A program made the translations under genes and the position numbers. The notes beneath the pieces are model-generated. The model was not told where the DNA came from, searched no databases, and worked only from the letters and a program-made list of their open reading frames with translations. Positions 1 through 5,962 of a stretch of DNA of 7,067 nucleotides are shown here, in pieces (position 1 is the stretch's first letter; each line of letters starts with the position of its first letter). The DNA comes from an uncultured beta proteobacterium (GTDB lineage Bacteria; Pseudomonadota; Gammaproteobacteria; Burkholderiales; Rhodocyclaceae). The DNA lies in contig CAIVZW010000291.1 of assembly GCA_903910495.1 (NCBI GenBank), positions 1-7,067 on the forward strand. Direction: 5' to 3'.

Positions 1-1036
1 GGAAGCCGAGTCGGTGGTGATGAAGCTGCAGGCGCACAAATTCGAGCAGCGCAGCAAATTCCGCGACTACGCCATCCTCTATCGCGGCAATTTCCAGGCA
101 CGGGCGCTTGAACAGCACCTGCGCGATCAGCGCATCCCCTATGTCTTGTCAGGCGGGCAATCCTTCTTCGACAAGGCCGAGATCAAGGACATCACCTCCT
201 ACCTGCGCCTGCTGGCCAACAGTGAGGACGATCCGGCCTTCATCCGCGCCGTGACGACGCCCAAACGCGGGGTGGGCGGGGCGACGCTCGAAACGCTCGG
301 TACCTATGCCGGCAAACGCCACCTTTCGCTCTTTGCCGCCGCCTTCGAGGAAGGCTTCTCGTCTTGCGTGCAGCCGCGCCAGTTGGCACCGCTGCTCGAA
401 TTCTGCGCGTTCATCAAGCGTCTTGAATACCGTGCCGCCCGCGAACCGGTCGAAGCGGTGATGAACGACCTGCTGGTGGCCATTGGCTACGAGGCCTGGT
501 TGCACGACGAAGACGACAAGCGCATGGCCATGATGCGCTGGGACAATGTGCAGGAGCTGGTGAAATGGCTGGCAAAAAAAGGCGAGGACGACGGCAAGAG
601 CTTGATTGAACTGACGCAGATGATCGCGCTGATCAACCTGCTCGACAAGCAGGAAGGCGACAGCCGGCCCGACGCGGTTCAGTTGTCAACCCTGCACGCA
701 GCCAAGGGGCTGGAGTTCAGGCACGTCTTCCTGATCGGTGTCGAGGAAGGCGTGCTGCCGCACCGCGAAGCGCAGGCGCCGGACAAGATCGAGGAAGAAC
801 GCCGTCTGATGTACGTCGGCATCACCCGCGCCCAGCGCTCGCTGCACATCAGCTATTGCGAGAAACGCAAGCAGGGACGTGAGCTCATTCCCTGCGAAGC
901 GTCGCGCTTCATCGCTGAAATGGGCAAGGACGACCTGCGTTTCTCGGGCGGGAAAGCCGACAGTACGCCGGACAAGGCCGGTGGCGCTGCCCGATTGTCC
1001 GCCATGAAGGCGTTGCTGGCCGGGAAACCGGCTTGA
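1..1036 (+). CDS. rep: ATP-dependent DNA helicase Rep, C-terminal part (5' end outside window)
   Basis: UvrD/Rep-type superfamily 1A 3'-5' DNA helicase. In the cytoplasm it unwinds DNA at stalled replication forks and strips bound proteins. The reading frame is open from base 2 to TGA at 1034-1036, giving about 344 residues of a protein usually near 670, so the Walker A half is off the window. Visible landmarks are YAILYRGN (68-91, motif IV region), the Rep-like stretch IPYVLSGGQSFFDKAEIKD, VQLSTLHAAKGLEF (677-718, motif V) and EERRLMYVGITRAQ (794-835, motif VI with the arginine finger). The Rep-typical 'SGG-SFF---EIKD' run and the short lysine-rich tail favour Rep over UvrD or PcrA. It looks intact to its stop. 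It is a housekeeping gene and marks the chromosomal edge of the rearranged region that starts just after it. No clear terminator follows. Confidence 0.95.
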   Translation, partial: EAESVVMKLQAHKFEQRSKFRDYAILYRGNFQARALEQHLRDQRIPYVLSGGQSFFDKAEIKDITSYLRLLANSEDDPAFIRAVTTPKRGVGGATLETLGTYAGKRHLSLFAAAFEEGFSSCVQPRQLAPLLEFCAFIKRLEYRAAREPVEAVMNDLLVAIGYEAWLHDEDDKRMAMMRWDNVQELVKWLAKKGEDDGKSLIELTQMIALINLLDKQEGDSRPDAVQLSTLHAAKGLEFRHVFLIGVEEGVLPHREAQAPDKIEEERRLMYVGITRAQRSLHISYCEKRKQGRELIPCEASRFIAEMGKDDLRFSGGKADSTPDKAGGAARLSAMKALLAGKPA

Positions 1037-1040
1037 GTCC

Positions 1041-1304
1041 GGGAAAATATGGCTGCCTGATATCCATTCTCTCGGGGTCGACAATCTCTTGCTTGGTGCT
1101 CGGGTCATTGGTTGCGACGAAAAGGTCTATGGTTCTCTGCGCGTGATGGGAACCGAATTCGCCACCGGTCAGGCAGCATGGGTTGCCGCCACGCATTGGC
1201 CCCATGGCGGTGCCGCAGACGACGTAGCTGACATCCGCGCAAGATCACCTGATCAGCAGCCATTCTCTGAAGAAATCGGAAACGTGAGGCCGACGCGCTG
1301 CTAG
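1041..1304 (+). pseudogene. Decayed 3' end of a probable FAD-dependent oxidoreductase
   Basis: In the frame ending at TAG 1302-1304 the translation includes LPDIHSLGVDNLLLGARVIG and then GSLRVMGTEFATGQAAWVAA. This resembles the C-terminal signature of FAD-dependent oxidoreductases of the FAD_oxidored type, whose usual form is roughly 'GVDNLLVAGR..-...S.RVMGTC.ATGQAAG.AAA', followed by a weak 'DDV..IRA' tail. The frame has no upstream portion: it meets the rep stop codon within a few bases, so the whole FAD-binding N-terminus is missing. The AGR and AAG motifs are altered (GAR, AAW), as expected of drifting sequence. Family assignment is from remembered motifs, not a search. The piece leads straight into a tctB-type leader, so it was probably the gene upstream of tctB in a lost operon. 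Confidence 0.6.
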
Positions 1305-1307
1305 AAT
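1299..1307 (+). promoter_or_regulatory. Extended -10 promoter of the lost tctB copy
   Basis: TGC-TAGAAT matches the TGn extended -10 form of a sigma70 promoter and is conserved exactly in the leader of the intact tctB (5882-5890). No good -35 hexamer lies at the proper distance, which extended -10 promoters tolerate. The TAG within it is also the stop of the upstream oxidoreductase remnant. If still active, it would now transcribe into the insertion sequence. Confidence 0.5.
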
Positions 1308-1337
1308 CGACGACTAACGAAACGCAGGAGAGACACT

Positions 1338-1379
1338 GTGTCACCAGTGATCAAGAGTCCGAAGGATTTCTGGACGGGG
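1338..1379 (+). pseudogene. tctB: Truncated 5' end of a second tctB (14 codons), cut by the IS
   Basis: Starting at GTG 1338, with AGGAG at 1326-1330, the frame reads MSPVIKSPKDFWTG. The intact tctB at 5921 begins MSSVIKGPKDFWTG, so 12 of 14 residues agree. The next bases are the left inverted repeat of the insertion sequence; the frame then runs on without meaning to TGA 1464-1466. Nothing else of this gene is seen on the right side of the element, so the rest was deleted or never came along. Both copies use a non-ATG start (GTG here, TTG there). Confidence 0.85.
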
Positions 1380-1380
1380 G

Positions 1381-1402
1381 GGGTGCGATTCAAACTGATG
1401 TG
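1381..1402 (+). repeat. Left terminal inverted repeat of the IS
   Basis: GGGTGCGATTCAAACTGATGTG matches the reverse complement of 2768-2789 except at two positions (the 11th and 15th bases). It begins inside the G run at the tctB fragment junction. Confidence 0.85.
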
Positions 1403-1446
1403 CCATAGTATTGATGTTGCCGAGCCACCGAGAGAGGAGGATGCAA

Positions 1447-2766
1447 ATGCCAAGACGGATGGATGATGAAGAGTTGCTGGAGAGGCTGAAGGCCAATCCT
1501 GAGATCCGTGATCAACTGGAAGAACGCTTTTGGCGGTTGCGGACGAACAAGGGGAGCTTGGCGATGCTGACGCGGCGGAAATGCGGCTGATTGACGAAAT
1601 GCGCCAGATGGGGCGCGCTTCTCTAAGCGCATGGGCAGAGCGTAAGACTGAGCGGGAGACGGAAGCCTGTCAAGTGCGCCGTGGAGTCTGGCGGGAGGGT
1701 AAAAAAACTCTGCTGGCACACCACCTTCGGAGACATAAGCGTCGAAGAAGTCCAACTGCGCGCGGGCAAACGGCGCTTGCGCCCCTTTGTTGCCGGGGCG
1801 AGGGTCCATCACCGGGGCGTCTCACGCCCCCTGCAACGGGTGGTAACCGACTTTGCTGCCGACGTTCCCTTTGCCCGAGCCATGGACAAACTGGTCGAAC
1901 ACTACGGCGTACTCCTCAGCGAAAGCGTCATTCGGCGAATTACCCTTGCCCACGCCCGGAACATTTTCGAAGCCGACGTGCCGCAAGAAGAGTGGCCGGC
2001 AGTGCCGGGAATGGAACAGATCATCGCCGAGATGGACGGCGGCTTGGTCCCGATCATGGAACCGGATGCCGCCCAGGCTGACCGGCGCAAGGGCAAGCAT
2101 CTGCGCTGGAAAGAAGCCAAGATTGCCCTGGCGCACCCCCAGGACAGTCAAACCCTGAGGTATGGCGGCACGCTCGAAGGCGATGCGCCCCAAGCCGGAC
2201 GGATTCTCTTCGATACGGCGTGCCGGGCGGGCTTTGGCCGCAATAGCCAACTGCATGCCGTCGGCGACGGCGCGTGCTGGATTGCCGACCAAGTGGAAGA
2301 ACGGTTTGGCGAGAACGGACGCTGTCTATTGGATTTCTTCCATGTCTGCGATTACCTCGGCGCCGCCGCCAAGGTCATCGCCACAACCGAGGAGGCCGCC
2401 AAGGCCTGGATGGAAACACAAAAGGACCGCTTGAAGCACGGGCAGCCCCGATCAGTTCTGGACGCCCTCAAACCGTATCAGGAAGATCCCCGGGTCGAGG
2501 ACGACCAAGCCCCCGTTCGTGTCTGTTATCGCTAACACAGCGGGCGGATCGATCAACTCCACTACGATGAAGCACTACACCAGAACCTGCCGATCGGCTC
2601 TGGCGAGATCGAGAGCGCTCATCGCTACCTCGTACAACAGCGACTCAAACGCCCCGGCGCCTGTTGGCGCACCCACAATGCCGAGCACATGTTGGTTTTA
2701 CGCTTGAATCGAGCCAATCACCGCTGGCACGACTACTGGAAGAATTCCTTTCGGGAGGCTGCTTGA
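1447..2766 (+). pseudogene. ISKra4-type DDE transposase, broken by two frameshifts and a nonsense codon
   Basis: The best start is ATG 1447, six bases after GGAGG (1436-1440), giving MPRRMDDEELLERLKANPE. Reading stays in frame 1 to about 1530, must step back one base at the TTTT run (1528-1531) to continue as LAVADEQGELGDADAAEMRL, then returns to frame 1 by skipping one A in the A7 run (1701-1707) to give LCWHTTFGDISVEEVQLRAG. An in-frame TAA at 2533-2535 interrupts a 'CYRY'-like site. The C-terminus beyond it (IGSGEIESAHRYLVQQRLK, ending SFREAA at TGA 2764) is otherwise well preserved. Repaired length is about 439 residues. Likely catalytic residues are Asp at 2035-2037 (EMDGG), Asp at 2266-2268 (GDGACW) and Glu at 2605-2607 (GSGEIES). 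The Glu lies beyond the TAA, so even the longest unbroken piece lacks it. Family assigned from the characteristic IGSGEIES and WHTTFG motifs. Confidence 0.8.
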
Positions 2767-2767
2767 A

Positions 2768-2789
2768 CACATCATTTTAAATCGCACCC
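2768..2789 (-). repeat. Right terminal inverted repeat of the IS
   Basis: The reverse complement reads GGGTGCGATTTAAAATGATG followed by TG, pairing with 1381-1402 at 20 of 22 bases. The transposase stop codon lies one base inside it. Confidence 0.85.
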
Positions 2790-2798
2790 TATCGTAGT

Positions 2799-2826
2799 TT
2801 GACATTTGATCAAATATCATTATAAT
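2799..2826 (+). promoter_or_regulatory. Consensus sigma70 promoter of the enolase-tctC-gntR operon
   Basis: A perfect -35 TTGACA (2799-2804) and a perfect -10 TATAAT (2821-2826) are separated by 16 bp, in an AT-rich island within GC-rich DNA. Transcription would start near 2833 and leave a leader of about 35 bases before the ATG at 2867. The promoter lies entirely outside the insertion sequence, beginning 9 bp past its right end, so it belongs to the downstream module. A promoter this strong in a catabolic operon implies repression, and an operator-like palindrome fills its spacer. Confidence 0.85.
2800..2819. promoter_or_regulatory. 20-bp palindromic operator inside the promoter
   Basis: TGACATTTGATCAAATATCA pairs with itself at nine of ten positions, with a perfect 12-bp core ATTTGATCAAAT (2804-2815). 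It overlaps the -35 box and fills the spacer up to the -10, where a bound dimer would block RNA polymerase. Its size suits a winged-helix dimer such as the FCD-GntR protein encoded at 5103-5864. That pairing is inferred from position and operon membership only. No second copy of the core was found in the window. Confidence 0.7.
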
Positions 2827-2866
2827 GCGAAGCATTCCCCAAAAACCCCCGAACCGGAGGATTGCA

Positions 2867-4048
2867 ATGGCTGAATCGACCGCACGCCCCGCACCCGTCA
2901 TCGCCGCCATTCGCCATTGGCTGGTGCACGTCCCCTTCACTGCGCCCATAGTCTGGGGGTCGGGCACGCGCTCGGGCCCCACCCGACTAGTGATCGAAAT
3001 CACGACCAGCGAGGGCGTCCGCGGCTATGGCGAGACGATCTGCCTGCTGGACTCCATCGAGCCGGTGCTGGTGAAAGTCGTGATGCCGTTGGCCCTCGGG
3101 AAAGGTATCGACCAGGCAGAAAGCCTGACGCGCCACGTCCTCGGCGCCGGCTATTACCACCACAAGCGTGCGGCGGTGATGGCGCTCTGCGCCGTGGAAA
3201 TGGCAATGTGGGACGCGCTGGGCAAGCACGCCGCCCAGCCGCTGCACCGGCTTTGGGGCGGCGCCTACCGTGCCGAAATCGATGTCGCGGCGTACCTGTT
3301 CATCAACGACCCCGCCCAGGTGGCCGAGGTCGCGCAGGACTTTGCGGCTCGCGGCTACCGGAGCTTCAAACTCAAGATTGGCGTCGACGAAAAATCGGAC
3401 ATCACACTGACCCGCGCCGTTCGCGGGGCGCTCGGCGAAGCGATGCCGCTGCGCGTCGACGTCAACGGCGCGTGGACGATCGGAACTGCCAAGCGGCAGT
3501 GCGCGAAGCTGGCCGACTTCGACCTAACCTACGTCGAGCAGCCACTGGAACTCGACGACCTTGCCGGTCACGTCGATCTGCGCCGCTGTCAGTCCATCCC
3601 GATCGCTCTCGACGAAAGCGCCTACACGCTGGCCGACGTTGGCAACATCGTCCGGCTGGGTGCCGCGGACGTGATTCTGCTCGATCCGCATGAGGCGGGC
3701 GGCCTATGGCAGTGCGTCAAGGCCGCAGCGGTCGCAGAGTCGGTCGGCATTCCCGTGACGCTGCACAGCGGTGCCGAGCTGGGAATCTCACAGGCAGCGT
3801 ACCTGCAACTCGCGGCGAGCATTCCCAACATGAGTATCTCCATCGATACCGAGCACGACTACCTCGGCGATGACGTCATCGCCATTCCCTTTGCCATCGA
3901 AGGCGGCCGCCTTGCGGTTCCAACCGGTGCCGGGCTGGGGGTGGAAGTTGATCTAGCGCAACTCGAGCGCTACCGCGTCGACCGCGTCACGGGTGCCTAT
4001 CTCGATCCGCGGCGACCGGGATGGTTCCCCGTCAAGCCCAGCTACTGA
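2867..4048 (+). CDS. Enolase-superfamily enzyme, mandelate racemase / muconate lactonizing type
   Basis: A 393-residue cytoplasmic enzyme. ATG 2867 is chosen because GGAGG (2856-2860) precedes it by six bases; the in-frame ATG at 2825 overlaps the -10 box and cannot be used. An N-terminal capping domain (about 1-130) is followed by a beta/alpha barrel. Visible catalytic set: K168-x-K170 (SFKLKIG), metal ligands D198 (RVDVN), E224 (YVEQPL) and D249 (ALDES), then D273 (LLDPHEAGG) and H300 (TLHSG). Family members bind Mg2+ and abstract the proton alpha to a carboxylate, after which the enediolate is racemised, dehydrated or cyclised. The 27-residue spacing D273-H300 equals the mandelate racemase Asp270-His297 dyad, while ALDES is typical of the muconate lactonizing subgroup, which would carry Lys at 273. 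The substrate is therefore not predictable. It is first gene of the operon, 41 bp before tctC, which suggests that it acts on the transported acid. Confidence 0.85.
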   Translation: MAESTARPAPVIAAIRHWLVHVPFTAPIVWGSGTRSGPTRLVIEITTSEGVRGYGETICLLDSIEPVLVKVVMPLALGKGIDQAESLTRHVLGAGYYHHKRAAVMALCAVEMAMWDALGKHAAQPLHRLWGGAYRAEIDVAAYLFINDPAQVAEVAQDFAARGYRSFKLKIGVDEKSDITLTRAVRGALGEAMPLRVDVNGAWTIGTAKRQCAKLADFDLTYVEQPLELDDLAGHVDLRRCQSIPIALDESAYTLADVGNIVRLGAADVILLDPHEAGGLWQCVKAAAVAESVGIPVTLHSGAELGISQAAYLQLAASIPNMSISIDTEHDYLGDDVIAIPFAIEGGRLAVPTGAGLGVEVDLAQLERYRVDRVTGAYLDPRRPGWFPVKPSY

Positions 4049-4089
4049 AACCGACCTTACTTCGACAACGATCACACCAGGAGACAGCC

Positions 4090-5106
4090 ATGCCTTTCAA
4101 CGCCAACACCACGCTGCGTACCACCCGCTCACTCATGCTTTGCGCGATCGCATGTTTCACCCTGCTGGCCATATCCGCGACCAGCAACCCTGCCGGTGCG
4201 CAAGCCGGCGACTACCCCGCCAAGACCGTGAGGATCGTCGTACCCTACACGCCCGGCGGCGCCTCCGACATTACGGCGCGCTTGCTTGCCGACCGCCTGG
4301 GCCAGAAGTGGAGCAGGCCGGTGGTGGTCGAGAACCGCGCCGGCGCATCCGGGATGATCGGCACCGACATGGTGGCCAAGGCCGACCCGGACGGCTACAC
4401 GCTGGCCCTCATCGCCAGCTCGCACGTAGCCAACCAGTCACTGTTCAAGAAGATCTCCTACGACACGCTCAAGGACTTCGCGCCCGTCACGATGACCGCG
4501 CAGGTCCAACTCGCCCTGGTCGTCAACCCCGACCTGCCCGTGAAGAACGTGGCCGAGCTCATTGCGCTGCTCAAGGCCAATCCAGGCAACTACAACTTTG
4601 CTTCCTCTGGGAGCGGCAGCAATCCGCAGCTCTTCGCCGAGCTGTTCATGCAACTGTCGCAGACATCGATGATGCATGTCCCGTACAAGGGCAGCACCGC
4701 GGCACATCCGGACCTGCTGTCAGGCCGGGTGTCGGTGATGTTCGATGCCATCGCCTCAGTCCTACCGCACGTCAAGGCCGGTCGCCTGCGGCTGCTCGCC
4801 GTTTGCGGCGCCAAGCGCTCGGCCCTGCTGCCGGACGTGCCGACGTTGGCCGAAGCCGGCGTGCCCGGCTACGCGATGGCTTCCTGGGGTGGCATTCTGG
4901 CACCAGCGGGGACACCCAAGGCCATCGTCGCGAAGTTGCACACCGACATCGTCTCCGCGCTCAACGAACCTGCGAACAGGCAAAGATTGGCCGACCTAGG
5001 CGCCGAAGTCATAGGCAACACTCCCGAACAATTTCAGGACATCCTGGTTGCGGAGACCGCCCGGTATGCGACGCTGATTCGTGCCGCGGGCATACAGCCG
5101 GAATGA
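4090..5106 (+). CDS. tctC: TctC/Bug-type periplasmic solute-binding protein of a TTT transporter
   Basis: A 338-residue extracytoplasmic receptor that captures a carboxylate for the TctAB membrane pair. ATG 4090 follows AGGAG (4079-4083) by six bases and gives a good signal peptide: Arg10 and Arg13, hydrophobic core from about 15 to 30, probable cleavage at AQA|G after residue 39. An earlier in-frame ATG at 4021 lies inside the enolase gene and would bury the signal. Bug-family marks in the mature protein are VRIVVPYTPGGASDITAR (about 47-64, ligand loop with Asp60), VVVENRAGASGMIG (78-91), ADPDGYTL (98-105), FASSGSGSNPQLF and MHVPYKGS. Length is normal for the family. The ligand cannot be read from the sequence; paralogs of this family bind diverse di- and tricarboxylates, aromatic acids and others. 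Its stop overlaps the start of the next gene (ATGA). Confidence 0.93.
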   Translation: MPFNANTTLRTTRSLMLCAIACFTLLAISATSNPAGAQAGDYPAKTVRIVVPYTPGGASDITARLLADRLGQKWSRPVVVENRAGASGMIGTDMVAKADPDGYTLALIASSHVANQSLFKKISYDTLKDFAPVTMTAQVQLALVVNPDLPVKNVAELIALLKANPGNYNFASSGSGSNPQLFAELFMQLSQTSMMHVPYKGSTAAHPDLLSGRVSVMFDAIASVLPHVKAGRLRLLAVCGAKRSALLPDVPTLAEAGVPGYAMASWGGILAPAGTPKAIVAKLHTDIVSALNEPANRQRLADLGAEVIGNTPEQFQDILVAETARYATLIRAAGIQPE

Positions 5107-5864
5107 TCGCCACGGTGCCCGGCGCCGGCCCTAAGCCGCGCGAATCACGTTCCGACGCAACAGACATTCCGCTTTCGGCCACCACCCCGCGCCGCGTCGT
5201 CGATCTCCTGCGCGTGGAGATTTCACGCGGCCGTCTTTCCCCCGGAACGCGCATGAAGATCGACGAATTGGCGACCTACTACGGCGTGAGCCACATGCCC
5301 ATCCGCGAGGCGCTGCGCGAGCTGGAAAGCGAGGGGCTGGTCGAAATATCGGCTCACCGCGGCGCGACGATCAGGGGCATCGACGAGGCCTTCATCCAGA
5401 ACATCTACGACATCCGCGAAGCTATCGAAGTGATGCTGGCCGAGCGATGCGCGCAGCGCGCGACTCCGGCGACGGTGACGCGCTTACGCGAGCAAGTGCG
5501 CTTTTATGCCTCCATCACCAGGCGTGGCGGGAGCGACAACACCGAAGCGCTGATCGTGGCGAATCGTGCGATTCATCTCACTATCAATTCTGCTGCGGAA
5601 AACCCGCAGGCGCTTCGCGTACTCACCAACGGACGCGCACTGGTCGAGGCGCTGCGCATGAGCTACGGGTTTCGTCCGCCCCGGATGCGAAGAATCGTGA
5701 CCGAGCACCAGGCCCTGCTCGATGCGATCACCACGAGAGATGCCGTGAAGGCAGGAGCCATTGCGCGCAGTCACTGCGTCGGCGCGCGCGACGACATGCT
5801 GGTCGGATATCGGGAGGTCGGGGCGAAGAGGCTCGTCGGACCTGATCCTTTGAAGAAATCGTAA
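5103..5864 (+). CDS. GntR-family transcriptional regulator, FCD (FadR-like) subfamily
   Basis: 253 residues. The start ATG 5103 overlaps the tctC stop in an ATGA arrangement, which suggests translational coupling; no separate strong ribosome-binding site is seen. The winged helix-turn-helix spans about 30-92, with ELATYYGVSHMPIREALREL as the recognition core and GLVEISAHRGATI as the wing. The rest is an all-helical FCD ligand domain. Three histidines have the classic FCD metal-site spacing: H158 (NRAIHLTI), H202 (EHQALL) and H224 (RSHCVG), 44 and 22 apart. The acidic partner four residues before H158, usually Asp, is N154 here. Such sites bind a metal that holds a carboxylate effector in several FCD proteins. 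Being third in the operon, it probably controls its own transcription through the palindrome at 2800-2819 (inferred), released by the substrate or a breakdown product. Confidence 0.92.
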   Translation: MIATVPGAGPKPRESRSDATDIPLSATTPRRVVDLLRVEISRGRLSPGTRMKIDELATYYGVSHMPIREALRELESEGLVEISAHRGATIRGIDEAFIQNIYDIREAIEVMLAERCAQRATPATVTRLREQVRFYASITRRGGSDNTEALIVANRAIHLTINSAAENPQALRVLTNGRALVEALRMSYGFRPPRMRRIVTEHQALLDAITTRDAVKAGAIARSHCVGARDDMLVGYREVGAKRLVGPDPLKKS

Positions 5865-5962
5865 ACGTTAAACTAGCGCGCTGCTAGAATCCACGGCTAA
5901 CGAAACACAGGAGAAAAGCTTTGTCCTCAGTAATCAAGGGCCCGAAGGATTTCTGGACGGGG
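5851..5962 (+). repeat. Direct repeat copy B: leader and first codons of the intact tctB
   Basis: Partner of 1268-1379, ungapped over 112 bp at about 83% identity. It begins within the last codons of gntR (the final 14 bases of that gene belong to the repeat) and ends after the tctB codons for FWTG, the point where copy A meets the insertion sequence. The best conserved blocks are the extended -10 region (5878-5891) and the last 20 bases; the stretch 5869-5875 is the most divergent. Confidence 0.9.
5882..5890 (+). promoter_or_regulatory. Extended -10 promoter of tctBA
   Basis: TGC-TAGAAT lies in the 56-bp gap between gntR and tctB and is identical in the diverged copy A leader, which supports a conserved function. 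There is no convincing -35. An inverted repeat CTAGC-N5-GCTAG (5873-5887) overlaps it, but this is not kept in copy A, so its meaning is doubtful. This promoter would let tctBA be expressed apart from the enolase-tctC-gntR transcript. Confidence 0.5.

Larger units (their letters stand above)
1268..1379 (+). repeat. Direct repeat copy A: tctB leader plus first codons
   Basis: It aligns without gaps to 5851-5962 over 112 bp, with 19 mismatches by hand count (about 83% identity). The repeat covers a TGC-TAGAAT extended -10 element, the motif CTAACGAAAC, an AGGAG ribosome-binding site, a non-ATG start codon and 14 tctB codons. Homology fades left of about 1262 and stops abruptly on the right at the insertion sequence. 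The divergence is too great for a recent duplication and is spread through both leader and codons, so the two copies look like paralogous operon starts. Confidence 0.9.
1381..2789 (+). mobile_element. Insertion sequence, probable ISKra4 family, inactive
   Basis: A 1409-bp element bounded by 22-bp inverted repeats that agree at 20 of 22 positions, with one transposase gene filling almost all of the interior. The transposase fits the ISKra4 family (see its entry). The size and the apparent lack of a target duplication would suit the ISAzba1-like subgroup, as I recall that group's features. The left junction lies in a run of eight G (1376-1383), so the exact left edge is uncertain by a base or two. 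The flanks (tctB codons ending GGGG on the left, TATCGTAG on the right) show no direct repeat. Its right end lies 9 bp before the -35 box of the enolase promoter. Confidence 0.8.

Noticed and set aside
1181..1217. CCGCCA...TGGCGG inverted repeat as a possible terminator of rep
   Set aside because: The stem is short with a 13-base loop, has no following T run and lies within the oxidoreductase remnant.
149..1344. Several minus-strand open frames across rep and the following region
   Set aside because: They are antisense shadows of GC-rich coding sequence with no recognisable motifs.
2519..2707. Short ORF after the transposase stop
   Set aside because: It is out of frame with the conserved transposase C-terminus (IGSGEIES...), which continues in the original frame past the TAA.
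2825..2866. Upstream ATG at 2825 as start of the enolase gene
   Set aside because: It overlaps the TATAAT box and would lie upstream of the transcript start; ATG 2867 has GGAGG at the right distance.
4021..4089. Upstream ATG at 4021 as start of tctC
   Set aside because: It lies within the enolase coding region, lacks a ribosome-binding site and would put 23 polar residues before the signal peptide.
3993..5102. Long open frame running through tctC in frame 3 and continuing into the GntR gene
   Set aside because: The part before 5103 is arginine-rich shadow of the enolase end and tctC. The GntR family similarity begins only after ATG 5103, which has the ATGA overlap with tctC.
5861..5873. GTAAACGTTAAAC near the tctB promoter as a second operator
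   Set aside because: It is not a true palindrome, does not resemble the 2800-2819 site and is not conserved in the copy A leader.
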